From positions 620,001 through 684,000 of the forward strand of contig NZ_JACHDA010000001.1 of the NCBI RefSeq assembly GCF_014207235.1: a stretch of 64,000 nucleotides of DNA. The letters run 5' to 3'. Position numbers and translations under genes: made by a program. The stretch comes from Sphingopyxis sp. JAI128 (GTDB lineage: Bacteria; Pseudomonadota; Alphaproteobacteria; Sphingomonadales; Sphingomonadaceae). The notes below the pieces were generated by a model. The model worked only from the letters and a program-made list of their open reading frames with translations, did no database searches and was not told the origin of the DNA. Shown piece by piece: positions 43,331 to 51,977 of the stretch (position 1 is its first letter; every line of letters starts with the position of its first letter).

Positions 43331-44239
43331 TCAGGCGCCAGCGTTGCCGTAGGCGGCGCGGAAGTCGCTCCACCCGCAGGAATAACGCTCATATGCCTTG
43401 TATTTCAGGTTCGACGTGTCGAAGTCGCCATCCTGCGCGAAGGTCGCCTTCTTGCGCTGGAACAGCGTCATCCCCGCAGTCGGGATATTCGTCCGCATGA
43501 ACCACGCATCCGGGTCGGTGAAATAGTGATTCACCTTCCCTCCGTCCGGGAACAGCCCCATCGACCGCAGCGCGTTCACCGCATTGTCGGCGGTGTCGTT
43601 CTGGAGAACCGATTTCAGGATGCGCTCGGCGTTGAATGCGTTGGTCGGCGCATAGTGCAGCGACCGCGGCATCAAGGCGATCTTGAGGCCACGCGCGTTG
43701 CGAGCCTGCATGATCTGGATGCAGCCGTCCTCGATGGCCGCTTCCGACATGTCGGCGCCGGTCAGAAGGTTCGACTGAGTGCCCGACAGGGTGGGGTGAG
43801 ATACCGAAAACAGCGGCTGGCCATCTGCACCGGTATAAGCCGGGTCAAACCCTCGGTTGTAGATGTTCGCAGCGACATTCTCCTTGGTCTGGCGCATGGA
43901 GAACGCCAGAGCGCGGGTGCGGTTGACGCCCCGGCTTTCATACAGATTGTCGTCGAACTCTTCTTCCGTGAGAATGAAGCCCAGCGCATAGGCAACGTGC
44001 TGATAGCGCGTCACCGTCTGCTGGTTGTCCGTGTCGTAGATGATCGAAGCGCCCTGAAGCTTGACGGGGGCCAGACCGAAACCGGTCATTTCCACGTCTT
44101 CCTCGTAGTTCTTGTCCGACGTCTCGATTTCGAAGATGTCGGTATATTCTTTGGCGTGCTCTTCGTATCCCTGCCCCCAAACTGCGTTCAGTCCGGGCCA
44201 AAGGAGTTTTGGCGCGTTGCCAGTGGTAATTACAGACAT
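43331..44239 (-). CDS. Major capsid protein (HK97-fold, gpT-like)
   Basis: 302 aa. LWPGLNAVWGQGYEEHAKEY at the start, YQHVAYALGFILTEEEFDDN, GADGQPLFSVSHPTLSGTQS and IALMPRSLHYAPTNAFNAER are the typical landmarks of Mu gpT/HK97-type major head proteins. Located between a decoration-type protein and small head proteins, downstream of the scaffold, as expected. Confidence 0.88.
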   Translation of the reverse strand: MSVITTGNAPKLLWPGLNAVWGQGYEEHAKEYTDIFEIETSDKNYEEDVEMTGFGLAPVKLQGASIIYDTDNQQTVTRYQHVAYALGFILTEEEFDDNLYESRGVNRTRALAFSMRQTKENVAANIYNRGFDPAYTGADGQPLFSVSHPTLSGTQSNLLTGADMSEAAIEDGCIQIMQARNARGLKIALMPRSLHYAPTNAFNAERILKSVLQNDTADNAVNALRSMGLFPDGGKVNHYFTDPDAWFMRTNIPTAGMTLFQRKKATFAQDGDFDTSNLKYKAYERYSCGWSDFRAAYGNAGA

Positions 44240-44253
44240 TGGTCAGCCCTCCC

Positions 44254-44865
44254 TTAAATACCCGCGACCTGGTTCGCGAAGCGGTGGCGGTTGATGCGGA
44301 CGAGGAAGCGACCCGGAAGGGCGCCGGTGCTGGTGTCAGCACCCAAGTCATTGTCCGCTGCGAGGTACTGGCCGATGATCTTGAGATCGAGCGTGTTGGT
44401 GACTGCCTCGGTCCCGTTGTTCAGCGCCATGCCGGACATGCCGGTAACGGTGCTGCCAGCATTGACCACGACGTTGATGTTCAGGCCGACGTCGTTTGCG
44501 GTAAGGGCCGTGCCAGTATTCTGTTCCTGAACGAGGAACAGTGCGTTCGGGTCGTCCGCGACCAAGACAACGCAACCCGTCGAAGCGGGCGCGTAGATCG
44601 GGTCGTTCTGGGTCTGTGGGAGGACACCGATGCAGACGCCTCGAAAGATGTCGCCGGTAGCGGCGCGCGTAACGACAGAATAGCTCATCTTGAACCCGCC
44701 CTGCATGACGAACTCAGACACGCCGGTCTCGGTTACAAGATCGCCGATGAGAATGGGGGTGGCGTCAGACGCCGCGTGATAATATGCACGGACCGACCCA
44801 TTATAGGGCGCCCCATATGCATCGCTCACGGGGACAAATCCCCGCACCTGATTAGTGTTAGCCAT
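44254..44865 (-). CDS. Capsid decoration-type protein, 203 aa
   Basis: MANTNQVRGFVPVSDAYGAP YNG and VRAYYHAASDATPILIGDLV resemble a common family of capsid-associated beta proteins encoded just before the major capsid gene. Beta-rich throughout, ends INRHRFANQVAGI. A hairpin precedes the gene. Confidence 0.68.
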   Translation of the reverse strand: MANTNQVRGFVPVSDAYGAPYNGSVRAYYHAASDATPILIGDLVTETGVSEFVMQGGFKMSYSVVTRAATGDIFRGVCIGVLPQTQNDPIYAPASTGCVVLVADDPNALFLVQEQNTGTALTANDVGLNINVVVNAGSTVTGMSGMALNNGTEAVTNTLDLKIIGQYLAADNDLGADTSTGALPGRFLVRINRHRFANQVAGI

Positions 44866-44870
44866 TGTGG

Positions 44871-44900
44871 CACCCTTGAAGCCTTGGCAGGCTCAGGGTG
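44871..44900 (-). promoter_or_regulatory. Hairpin upstream of the decoration/capsid genes
   Basis: CACCCT and AGGGTG pair outside, AGCC and GGCT inside, around a TTGGCA loop. It sits 6 bp before the start codon at 44865, where it could modulate translation or processing of the highly expressed capsid message. No U-run. Confidence 0.4.
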
Positions 44901-44912
44901 TCACGCCATCAC

Positions 44913-45401
44913 CTACCGGATTGAACCGTGGCCGTATTGATTCTCAACACGTCCGTCCAAATCCCGCCCGGCTGCGATGGCTTTATCAACCTCACGGGTT
45001 TCCTCCACTTTCTCGCGTTGACCGCGCTCATATTCTTCGAGCGGGGTTTCCATGAGATATGCGTAGAGGGGGTTGCCGTCGATGGTGCCTACGTGACGAC
45101 GTATACGAGTATCGGGACTGTCTGACTTCAAAGTCCGATCCTCGACGAAATCATACGCCAATTCATGGGCCATTGCAAGCCGTCCCGGAACATCGTTGAA
45201 CCAGTGACGATGATAGCCCGGACGCTCGGGCACCTGGAGCTTCATATTGAGGCCGCCCACACTCGCACGACGACGACGACCGGGGATTTTGCCATCGGCC
45301 CTCGCTTCGACTTTCGGGGCTTCGTCGGCGGTCACAGCCTGCTCGACGACCGGATTGCGGGTCGGACGCCCGCGACGGACAGGAGTTTTATATTCGGTCA
45401 T
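44913..45401 (-). CDS. Conserved virion-region protein, 162 aa
   Basis: A basic, disordered start (MTEYKTPVRRGRPTRN; PGRRRRASVGGLNMKLQVPE) then RPGYHRHWFNDVPGRLAMAH ELAYDFVED. The WxND...G pattern recurs in an uncharacterised podovirus family encoded near scaffold. Likely virion assembly; C-terminal half is helical. Confidence 0.66.
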   Translation of the reverse strand: MTEYKTPVRRGRPTRNPVVEQAVTADEAPKVEARADGKIPGRRRRASVGGLNMKLQVPERPGYHRHWFNDVPGRLAMAHELAYDFVEDRTLKSDSPDTRIRRHVGTIDGNPLYAYLMETPLEEYERGQREKVEETREVDKAIAAGRDLDGRVENQYGHGSIR

Positions 45402-45403
45402 TT

Positions 45404-46219
45404 TCAATCCCAAGCATAGTCTTTGGCGAACTTGTCCAAGGCTTCCGCCTTGTCTTTCGCCTTGATGATCCCGCGTTCGAAGAAGCGTAATGCCTGCGCC
45501 TTCGCTTCAGGTGGTAGATTGGCACCGTTCCTTGCCGTTCTCCCGGCACCGGGGCGCGTCACCCCGGCCACATCGGAAGGCGGCTTCGGCTTCGCTTGCT
45601 TCGCCTCACCGCCGAGCATCGGGATTTGCTCCTTCACCTGCTCGGCAACGCGCTGGAAAAACTGCGAAGGCGTCAATTCCTTCTGAAGCCCCTGCGCCGC
45701 CAGCTTGTCGGCTATGCGGTCGGCCAAGGCCCGAGCGCGGCGCTCGCTATCGCTGGCTCCCGCCAGTCCGCCGAGGTCGTACCATTCGTTGGCTTCGCGG
45801 AACTCCGCAAAGGCAAGCCCCGGATCGTCGCTCTGAGCTTCGTCCTCGATGTCCTTGCGCAGCGTGTCGATCTTCTTGTCGATCTTGCGATAGGCTTCGA
45901 CGTCGCCGTATTGCACGGCTTCCTCGGCCTGCGATTTCAGATCGGCAAGCGCGCTCTCGTAGGCCTTTTGCTCGGCCTGCGCGAGCTTCTTCACCTGCCG
46001 CTTGAGGAAGTCGATTTCCCCCTTGAGCGACTGGTTCTGCTTTTTCAGCAGCGGCATGACGCTCTCGCCGCGCTTCACGAACGCTTCGGCGTCGATCCAC
46101 TGTTCGGGGTTGCCCTTGAAGTCCTCCTTCGGCGTCCATCCCTGCGAACGGGCTTCCTCCTCGAAATCCCGTTCCCCGATAACGCCTTCGTCCGGCGCTT
46201 CCTCCAACTGCGTGGCCAT
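45404..46219 (-). CDS. Scaffolding-like coiled-coil protein, 271 aa
   Basis: Acidic N-terminus, then ARSQGWTPKEDFKGNPEQWI, a motif frequent at the start of phage scaffolds, a long coiled coil (~55-130: LLKKQNQSLKGEIDFLKRQV) and a helical C-terminal part. Sits upstream of the capsid gene. Residues ~131-202 (FAEFREANEWYDLGGLAGAS...) are shared with the secreted moron at 31921. Confidence 0.8.
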   Translation of the reverse strand: MATQLEEAPDEGVIGERDFEEEARSQGWTPKEDFKGNPEQWIDAEAFVKRGESVMPLLKKQNQSLKGEIDFLKRQVKKLAQAEQKAYESALADLKSQAEEAVQYGDVEAYRKIDKKIDTLRKDIEDEAQSDDPGLAFAEFREANEWYDLGGLAGASDSERRARALADRIADKLAAQGLQKELTPSQFFQRVAEQVKEQIPMLGGEAKQAKPKPPSDVAGVTRPGAGRTARNGANLPPEAKAQALRFFERGIIKAKDKAEALDKFAKDYAWD

Positions 46220-46221
46220 GG

Positions 46222-46548
46222 CTACTCCTCCAGCCTGCCGAGAATGTCGGCGTCGTTCATGAACAGATATTCTTCGCCGTCCGCGCCCTTGAACTTCGTG
46301 CCGCCGTAGAGGGTGAACATCACCCGATCACCGGGGGCGGGGCGCACAAATACAGGACTGCGCGCTTTCGCTTCCTCGAAAGCATTTTCGCCCACCGAAA
46401 TGAGCGTGCCTTTCTGGCCGGCGAATTTGAGCTTATCGACCTCTTGGTCCGGCAAGTGGATGCTGCCGATCTTCTTCGCGATGCCGTCCTGCTTGACGAT
46501 GACGCGAAGGTCCATTGCGTTGACGCCGCTGGTGTTCGCAAAGCTCAT
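46222..46548 (-). CDS. Phage GroES-like co-chaperonin, 108 aa
   Basis: DLRVIVKQDGIAKKIGSIHL PDQE, GTLISVGENAF, PAPGDRVMFTLYGGTKFKGA DGEEYLFMNDADILGRLEE follow the Cpn10 fold order: first strand and roof loop, GxVxxVG, PGDxVxF and the final DIL(G). It would cap host GroEL for capsid folding, as T4 gp31 does. The mobile loop is short and hydrophobic (IGSIHLPD). Between scaffold and portal genes. Confidence 0.82.
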   Translation of the reverse strand: MSFANTSGVNAMDLRVIVKQDGIAKKIGSIHLPDQEVDKLKFAGQKGTLISVGENAFEEAKARSPVFVRPAPGDRVMFTLYGGTKFKGADGEEYLFMNDADILGRLEE

Positions 46549-46664
46549 TTGCGCTTTTCCTTCGGCAGGTCAGCATATGAAACCGCCTTCCGCTGCGGGA
46601 TGCCGCGCGCCATCTGCTCGCGCACCGTCGCCGGAACGGGCTGCTTTTTAGGTTCATCCTTCAT
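46545..46664 (-). CDS. 39-aa basic small phage protein
   Basis: MKDEPKKQPVPATVREQMAR, ending YADLPKEKRK. Starts inside the end of the 56-aa gene and its stop overlaps the GroES-like start by ATGA. Highly charged. Probably real from the coupling on both sides; function unknown. Confidence 0.5.
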   Translation of the reverse strand: MKDEPKKQPVPATVREQMARGIPQRKAVSYADLPKEKRK

Positions 46665-46824
46665 TTGTCATGTCCCTTTCAAACTGTCGAACAACACCGG
46701 CGAACAGCCGCTCAAGCTCGTCCTTGCCGTCCTCTGTTTTCCATTCGAACCGCATGGACATGGACCCTTTCGGGATTTTCCACTGAGCGCACACGGTCAG
46801 GCCATCATCAGGAAGCGGGTTCAT
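46654..46824 (-). CDS. Phage hypothetical protein, 56 aa
   Basis: MNPLPDDGLTVCAQWKIPKG..., start chosen at 46824 with AAAGGGGG just upstream. Looks like a beta strand pair followed by an acidic helix (DELERLFAGVVRQFERDM). No family recognised. Confidence 0.58.
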   Translation of the reverse strand: MNPLPDDGLTVCAQWKIPKGSMSMRFEWKTEDGKDELERLFAGVVRQFERDMTNEG

Positions 46825-47044
46825 CAGCCCCCTTTCCGTAATGAAATTCGACGTCGTCAAACGACAGGTCCGCCAACTGGCCCAGCAGGACCGCTTGGCC
46901 CTGCTGCTCCACCGTCATCGGGGAACCCCGCGCCCATGCCATCGACAGGGCCGTCTGGCGCTCCCGCAAGAAGGTCAGGAAGTCCTGCGTCGCCGGGTTG
47001 TCCATCCATTCCTGGAACGTCCCCTTGTCCCGCATCAGGCTCAT
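46808..47044 (-). CDS. 78-aa protein nested in the portal gene end
   Basis: Starts inside the portal gene in another frame, sharing 188 bp. AGAGGAGG stands six bases before the ATG, a near-ideal ribosome-binding site formed by portal codons for Gln-Glu-Glu-Asp. The protein MSLMRDKGTFQEWMDNPATQ DFLTF... is well-formed, Trp- and Gln-containing, and continues past the portal stop. Function unknown. Confidence 0.68.
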   Translation of the reverse strand: MSLMRDKGTFQEWMDNPATQDFLTFLRERQTALSMAWARGSPMTVEQQGQAVLLGQLADLSFDDVEFHYGKGADEPAS

Positions 47045-48995
47045 TCAAATCCTCCTCTTGTGATTCCTCAACCGCTTGGGCGGCAAGCGTCGCAGCGTCC
47101 GGGAGCAGCCCAATCTCCGCGAGATTCTTCGCTGCATCCGTGAAGCTCTTTGCCGCGCCCGCCTGTGCCGTCATGCGGCGGCTCTCCGCGTCCTTGGCCT
47201 TCGTTTCGGCATCGGCCATCTTCGCCATAGCTTCGGGATCGGGCTGCGGTGGGGGCACCTCGAAATATGCCTTCACATCGCGCACGCCCAACGCGTTCAG
47301 CGCGTCTTCCCGAATCTTCTTCTGATTGATCAGTATATCGCCGTTGAACATGCCCATCACGGCTTCCGCCCGCACGATCTTCTGCATGTCGCTGACTTGG
47401 CTCGGATCGCTTACGGGGATGACGTCCAAATCCTCGTCGGCGTAATCCGCGCGGCCGATCTCGACAGCCTCCTCGTCGTTGAGCTGGAAATATTCCTCAT
47501 CGTCCAGATAGTCGCGGTTGAGGCGGCGGAGCACGCGAAGCTCTTGCCCGAACGAGCGGTGAATGCGCTTGAAGATCGCGGTCATCACCTTCTGCCCCTG
47601 CTCGATCAGGGCAAGCGTCGTGGTGGCGGGCTGGTTTGCAGACCCCTCACCTGTAAGCACGTCCTGAACGGAGGTGATTTCCTTCGCGGACTCGATCAAC
47701 AGACCAAGCAGATTGAACAGCACCGCGGACGGTCCGGGGGCGTTCATCGGAACGATGTTGTCCTTGAGGCTCCCCCCGGTCACATCGACGCGCTTCCACT
47801 CGCCAAGGGCAAACCGCATGTTGCCGCCGCGCACCTGAACGCCAGACCCGACAAATCCGCCCTGCGCATTCTGCAACGCCCCGGCGTCGATCATCTGGTT
47901 CAGCATCGTGTCGATGACGCTCGAAATATCCCCCAGCAGCGTGCCGAAGCCCATATCGTAGAAGCTGCCATCGGGCGCCGGGATGAACCCGTATTTCGTG
48001 AAGTAGCGGCGCCGCTCGATCCGCACGATGCGCTCGATCAAGTCGGGACGTCCAGCCTCGAAAACCTCCGACAGTTTCCAATTCTGCCCAATGGCAAAGA
48101 CCGTAACGTCCTCGATCCCGAAGCACGGCACGATGCGGGCAATCTCGCCCTCCTTCGTGCAGGTGACAACGTAATGCTCGGGGAAGCCGTCGCCGTCCAA
48201 ATCTATCGTACAGTGCTGCTCGTAATACTCGCCCAGCGCCTGCTCGTCGTTGCCGTCCGCGTCGTCGACCGTGACCGGCAACCATTGGCCCGACGCGATG
48301 AACTCCTGCACCTCATAGGGGTAGTAGTGCAGCACCTGCGTATATCGCGGGGCGCTCTCCAGCGACTTCGCCCAATAGTTTACGATGAAGTCGTTCGCGC
48401 TCACCATCTCCGAGCGGTTGGCGTTCTCGATGGGATCATACCATGTCTTGCGGAACACACAGCCGACAATCGGGAGCATTAGCAGCATCCGGTCGGTCTC
48501 TTCTTCCCATCCCGGCATCCGGTAGAGAAGCTGCCATGTCATGTGCTGGCCCATGCGCTCTGCTCGGGCTTTCTTGTCGCCGGTCGGGTCGGGACCGAGC
48601 ACCCGGCCCTTGACGAGGTTCGAGCCGTCAACGATCGCGGGGTATGCGCGCGCCTGAAACTGCACCGATGCCGTTGTCAGCAGCGGATATTTGACATTGC
48701 TCGCCTTGGGCCAAGGGAACGTCTTGTCCTCCCGCACCTGCATCGCGATCTTGAGAGAGTTTTCATAGCGAGACAGCCAGCCGTCGCCGCCATCATCCTG
48801 AATGGACCCACCGCCACGGCTGATTTCGTCGATCTCCACGTCGCGAATGACGCGCTGCCCGATTGTCCCAAGCGCGCTGCTCGTCAGCATTTCGGCAAGA
48901 TTTTTGCCCGACAGGATTTTCTCAAGCGAGAGCGTGTCCGTCAGCTCGGGAGCGTCCTCGGCCTGTTCGTCGTCGAGTTCAAATGCTGTTGCCAT
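46857..48995 (-). CDS. Portal protein (podovirus type), 712 aa
   Basis: Forms the dodecameric DNA channel. NSLKIAMQVREDKTFPWPKA SNVKYPL, RMLLMLPIVGCVFRKTWYDP and LLGDISSVIDTMLNQMIDAG are typical of large P22/N4-type portals. The last ~70 residues are Gly/Pro/Asp-rich low complexity, and another gene overlaps this tail. Downstream of terminase with two small genes between. Confidence 0.85.
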   Translation of the reverse strand: MATAFELDDEQAEDAPELTDTLSLEKILSGKNLAEMLTSSALGTIGQRVIRDVEIDEISRGGGSIQDDGGDGWLSRYENSLKIAMQVREDKTFPWPKASNVKYPLLTTASVQFQARAYPAIVDGSNLVKGRVLGPDPTGDKKARAERMGQHMTWQLLYRMPGWEEETDRMLLMLPIVGCVFRKTWYDPIENANRSEMVSANDFIVNYWAKSLESAPRYTQVLHYYPYEVQEFIASGQWLPVTVDDADGNDEQALGEYYEQHCTIDLDGDGFPEHYVVTCTKEGEIARIVPCFGIEDVTVFAIGQNWKLSEVFEAGRPDLIERIVRIERRRYFTKYGFIPAPDGSFYDMGFGTLLGDISSVIDTMLNQMIDAGALQNAQGGFVGSGVQVRGGNMRFALGEWKRVDVTGGSLKDNIVPMNAPGPSAVLFNLLGLLIESAKEITSVQDVLTGEGSANQPATTTLALIEQGQKVMTAIFKRIHRSFGQELRVLRRLNRDYLDDEEYFQLNDEEAVEIGRADYADEDLDVIPVSDPSQVSDMQKIVRAEAVMGMFNGDILINQKKIREDALNALGVRDVKAYFEVPPPQPDPEAMAKMADAETKAKDAESRRMTAQAGAAKSFTDAAKNLAEIGLLPDAATLAAQAVEESQEEDLNEPDAGQGDVPGMDGQPGDAGLPDLLAGAPDGPVDGMGAGFPDDGGAAGPSGPAGPVGGPVV

Positions 48996-48996
48996 G

Positions 48997-49371
48997 TCAA
49001 TCGGCCCTGCTTGGAAGATAGCCGCAATTCACGGCAAACATCGCGCCCGCGCTCTCACTCCCGGCGCACAAGAATATCTCGCCATCATCGTGGCAGGACT
49101 TCATGCGCCGCGTATCCGAATACAAAAGCCAGTCCGGATCGACGCGCATGGCCTTGCGCGCGTCACTGACGACAACCGCCGCGATACCCTCTGCCCGCAA
49201 CGCCGATGCCAGCGAAAAAGTGCGCAAATTGTCAGCCCCAATGACTGCGATTTCGGGCCAGTTAACGTTGGGTTTTGCCCTATCGAGCAGGCGCGATGAC
49301 ACCGCATCGCGATACCTGGTGAGGTCCGCCACATACTCCAGCGCGGCCGCGGCTTTGGGCGCTGTCGCCAT
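48997..49371 (-). CDS. Phage hypothetical protein, 124 aa
   Basis: Starts at a TAATG junction. Ala-rich, with a Rossmann-like alternation (IAVIGADNLRTFSLASALRA EGIAAVVVSD) but no clear nucleotide-binding glycine motif. Between terminase and portal. No family recognised. Confidence 0.62.
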   Translation of the reverse strand: MATAPKAAAALEYVADLTRYRDAVSSRLLDRAKPNVNWPEIAVIGADNLRTFSLASALRAEGIAAVVVSDARKAMRVDPDWLLYSDTRRMKSCHDDGEIFLCAGSESAGAMFAVNCGYLPSRAD

Positions 49372-49820
49372 TATTGGGTGCCCTTGAATTTATCCCAAGC
49401 GAGACGAGCGTAGATTTTTACGTCCAGACCATCGCACTTGAGGCAGCGCGAGGCCTCGGGGCGGGCGCGCCAAATTAGCAAATCAGCTTCGGGCGGCTTG
49501 TTTGCCACGATGCACTCATAGGTGGACGATGCGGCCGCTTGCATCGCAGCGATCTGCGCTGACTTAGACAGGTCAGCGCACTGTATACGTCGAGCATAAG
49601 CGCCTTGAGGCTTGATCGCGCCGTTCACGTAAACAGTGTGAATTTTGCCCTGTTCCGTGGTCGCACCGCCGCTATAGGCAACATAAGGAGCAAGAAGTTC
49701 CACCCTGCGCTCAAGGTCGTGGGCGATGGCTTCCAGCGTGCATTCAAGACTTTCCCCATCCCCCGAAGAGAACCAGTCATCGGTCATGTCGAGAATTTCG
49801 CGGGAGAATTTCGCCATCAT
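49371..49820 (-). CDS. Phage hypothetical protein, 149 aa
   Basis: Starts at a TGATG junction with the terminase stop (MMAKFSREILDMTDDWFSSG). Cys pair in SRCLKCDGLD near the end; mostly helical N-terminus. No family recognised. Confidence 0.62.
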   Translation of the reverse strand: MMAKFSREILDMTDDWFSSGDGESLECTLEAIAHDLERRVELLAPYVAYSGGATTEQGKIHTVYVNGAIKPQGAYARRIQCADLSKSAQIAAMQAAASSTYECIVANKPPEADLLIWRARPEASRCLKCDGLDVKIYARLAWDKFKGTQ

Positions 49821-51151
49821 CAATACCCCGTCACGCTGGAGCGGCCGCCTTGCCGCTCGTCCCAATCGTCGTTGTCGTTGTCGGGAATGTTGAGGATGAT
49901 CGGGCGAGCAACCGCGATCAGTCCGAATGCATCGGCCCCGTGGCTTGACCAGTCATGGTTCGGCCCAAGGCCGACGCCGCGCTCCTCGTCCTGCTTTTCG
50001 TGATACCAGCCGATGGCCTCGATACCGGCTTCGCAATACTCAGCGTCGAAATACATCTGCGGGAACAGGCGGCGAGCAGCCTCCACGCGCCGCATGGCAG
50101 CACCAGCGCCCTGATTGGGAATAACTATCGTCTCGAAGCCCGCTTCGCGCAGCGCCCCTTCGTACGTCGTCTTGGCGACTTTCTCATGAGCCGCTCCGTC
50201 ATGGGGAAGGACGCAATGAGCCTTTTCGTAACCGCTCTCGCGCAGCCAGTTGACATGCGTGGCTAGAGGTTGACCCTTCGCCTCGTAATAATCGAGAAGC
50301 CACACTGCCTCCCCGATGAACTGCACGATCCAGATAGATGTAGCGTCCGCCTTCGCGCCGGTTCCGCCGATGTCCCACACGGCCCACAGGGTCATCAGCG
50401 GATCGGGGTCTAGCTGTCCAATGCGGCCCCGCTCTTTCGCGACGTTCAGTTGGGCTGCATAATAGGCGCCCTCTGCGAAGGTGATAAAATCACCCTCCCA
50501 TATGTGCTGATACTGGTCGGGGCGCTCAACCTGGTCCTTGAGACGCACGCGGTTGAGAATGTCGGGGAACCACGGATTATCCCTCCAGTTCATCTCCACG
50601 ATCTTGACGCGCGGATCGTCGTTGTCGTTGCAGGCCGGATGGAAGCGCTTGTTTGTCGCGGACTTCTTGCGTTCCGGGTTCCATGTTATCCACAGCTCGC
50701 TATCCTCTTCGCGCAGCGTCGGGATGAGTTTGACCCACGCCTCCTCAGTGACCGGCTCTGCCTCTTCGACCCAAGCCAACAGGATGCGGGACTTCGATTT
50801 GATGCTGTTCAGGTTGCGGGCAAGGCCGACAAACGAATAGGAGATGCGCCCGCTCTTTGTGCGGATATAGGTTTCACCGATATCGAAATGCTCGGCTAAC
50901 CAAGGCTCATCCCGGATCGCGGCCTTGATCTCTTCGAGCGATGAATCCGCGAGGCTGTTCATGAACTGGCGAGCGCAGAGGATGATCCCCTCTCGGCCTG
51001 CCACGTCCCACATATGGGCGCGAACCGCTGTCATCTTGGCGAAGGTGCGCGTCTTTGCAGAACCACGCCCGCCATGCGAGCCCCGCACGTCCGCTTCACC
51101 TTCGAACACAGGGACGAGCTTTGCGGGTATCTTGATCTGCGCGACCGTCAT
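49820..51151 (-). CDS. Terminase large subunit
   Basis: 443-aa packaging motor. Walker A is GGRGSAKT at residues 27-34, Walker B ILLAWVEEAEP near 123-133, coupling motif ELWITWNPE. The RNase H-like nuclease has its acidic residues in WAVWDIGGTGAKADATSIW, CVLPHDGAAH and SSHGADAFGL. Terminase_3/PBSX-like family. Start overlaps the small-subunit stop by ATGA. Confidence 0.93.
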   Translation of the reverse strand: MTVAQIKIPAKLVPVFEGEADVRGSHGGRGSAKTRTFAKMTAVRAHMWDVAGREGIILCARQFMNSLADSSLEEIKAAIRDEPWLAEHFDIGETYIRTKSGRISYSFVGLARNLNSIKSKSRILLAWVEEAEPVTEEAWVKLIPTLREEDSELWITWNPERKKSATNKRFHPACNDNDDPRVKIVEMNWRDNPWFPDILNRVRLKDQVERPDQYQHIWEGDFITFAEGAYYAAQLNVAKERGRIGQLDPDPLMTLWAVWDIGGTGAKADATSIWIVQFIGEAVWLLDYYEAKGQPLATHVNWLRESGYEKAHCVLPHDGAAHEKVAKTTYEGALREAGFETIVIPNQGAGAAMRRVEAARRLFPQMYFDAEYCEAGIEAIGWYHEKQDEERGVGLGPNHDWSSHGADAFGLIAVARPIILNIPDNDNDDWDERQGGRSSVTGY

Positions 51152-51573
51152 TCGGGGGTGACCCCGACAAGCTCGATCTTGCTGACCGTATGATTCAGGT
51201 GCCCGCTGTGTTCGTGCTCGATCTTGTCGCCGTATTTCTTGGGGCGGAGTTTGCCCGCCATCCATTTCCGTGTTTCGATGCGCAGCTTCGTGCGCTGGAT
51301 ATGCTCGGGGTCCGCCGCCCCTTCGATGACGTCCTTGCTGGCGTCGTCGGCAATATCGAGCATCTCGTCGAAAAGCGTGTCGGCTTGGGCTTCACGCGCG
51401 CAAGTGTATTGGTCGCGAAATTCTTCATGAGCGGCCAGCCAGCGGAACACGGTTCCCTTGTCTGGCATGTTGTCATCGCGGCATATGGAGCGCAGGCTGT
51501 TACCGTCGGCAAGGCGCTCGCAAATCTCGGCGGCGATGTCTTTGCTGTAATCCGATGGCCGTCCCGCAGGCAT
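51148..51573 (-). CDS. Terminase small subunit
   Basis: 141 aa. MPAGRPSDYSKDIAAEICER LADGNSLRSICRDDNMPDKG is the helix-turn-helix that binds the packaging site, followed by a helical oligomerisation region (EMLDIADDASKDVIEG). Directly upstream of and coupled to the large subunit. Confidence 0.88.
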   Translation of the reverse strand: MPAGRPSDYSKDIAAEICERLADGNSLRSICRDDNMPDKGTVFRWLAAHEEFRDQYTCAREAQADTLFDEMLDIADDASKDVIEGAADPEHIQRTKLRIETRKWMAGKLRPKKYGDKIEHEHSGHLNHTVSKIELVGVTPE

Positions 51574-51648
51574 TTACCGAGCGCTCCTGACTAATAGCTC
51601 GGCAGTCCATGTACAGCATGTCAGGGGGCTTCATAACGGGGGATTAAA

Positions 51649-51807
51649 TCACGCCCAGAGAATTGGGGGCTCGCGATCCGGATAGCGCTTTATGAAGCGC
51701 TCACGACTGCGCTGGCGCTTCCAACGTTCTTTCGGCGTCATTGCGGGGGCATAAGCGACATGCCAAAATATCGTCGCATAGCGCGGGGTCCCATAGTCTT
51801 CGATCAT
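51649..51807 (-). CDS. 52-aa small phage protein, paralogue of the next
   Basis: MIEDYGTPRYATIFWHVAYA, then MTPKERWKRQRSRERFIKRY PDREPP. The second half matches the neighbouring 57-aa protein (LTPKQRWK... IRRYPDRDPP). Start overlaps the neighbour's stop by ATGA. Basic, possibly nucleic-acid binding; function unknown. Confidence 0.55.
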   Translation of the reverse strand: MIEDYGTPRYATIFWHVAYAPAMTPKERWKRQRSRERFIKRYPDREPPILWA

Positions 51808-51977
51808 ATAGCGCCCAGCTTCTGCAAGTCCGCCATGGCGGGAGGATCACGATCAGGATAACGCCTTATGTAACGTATAATATGATTCAGGAGCTTCCAT
51901 CTCTGTTTAGGGGTCAGGGGGGCAACGAAGCCAACATATAGATAAACGGCTGCCTGAGATTTTTTCAAAATGCTCAT
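51804..51977 (-). CDS. 57-aa small phage protein, paralogue of the previous
   Basis: MSILKKSQAAVYLYVGFVAP LTPKQRWKLL and IRRYPDRDPPAMADLQKLGA I. Its last residues resemble the end of the adjacent 61-aa protein (IVADLQKIGVI). Start overlaps that gene's stop by ATGA. Confidence 0.55.
   Translation of the reverse strand: MSILKKSQAAVYLYVGFVAPLTPKQRWKLLNHIIRYIRRYPDRDPPAMADLQKLGAI

Noticed and set aside
50686..50694. Perfect DnaA box TTATCCACA
   Set aside because: A single 9-mer inside the terminase gene. One chance copy is not surprising over a 43-kb phage on two strands, and no cluster is present.
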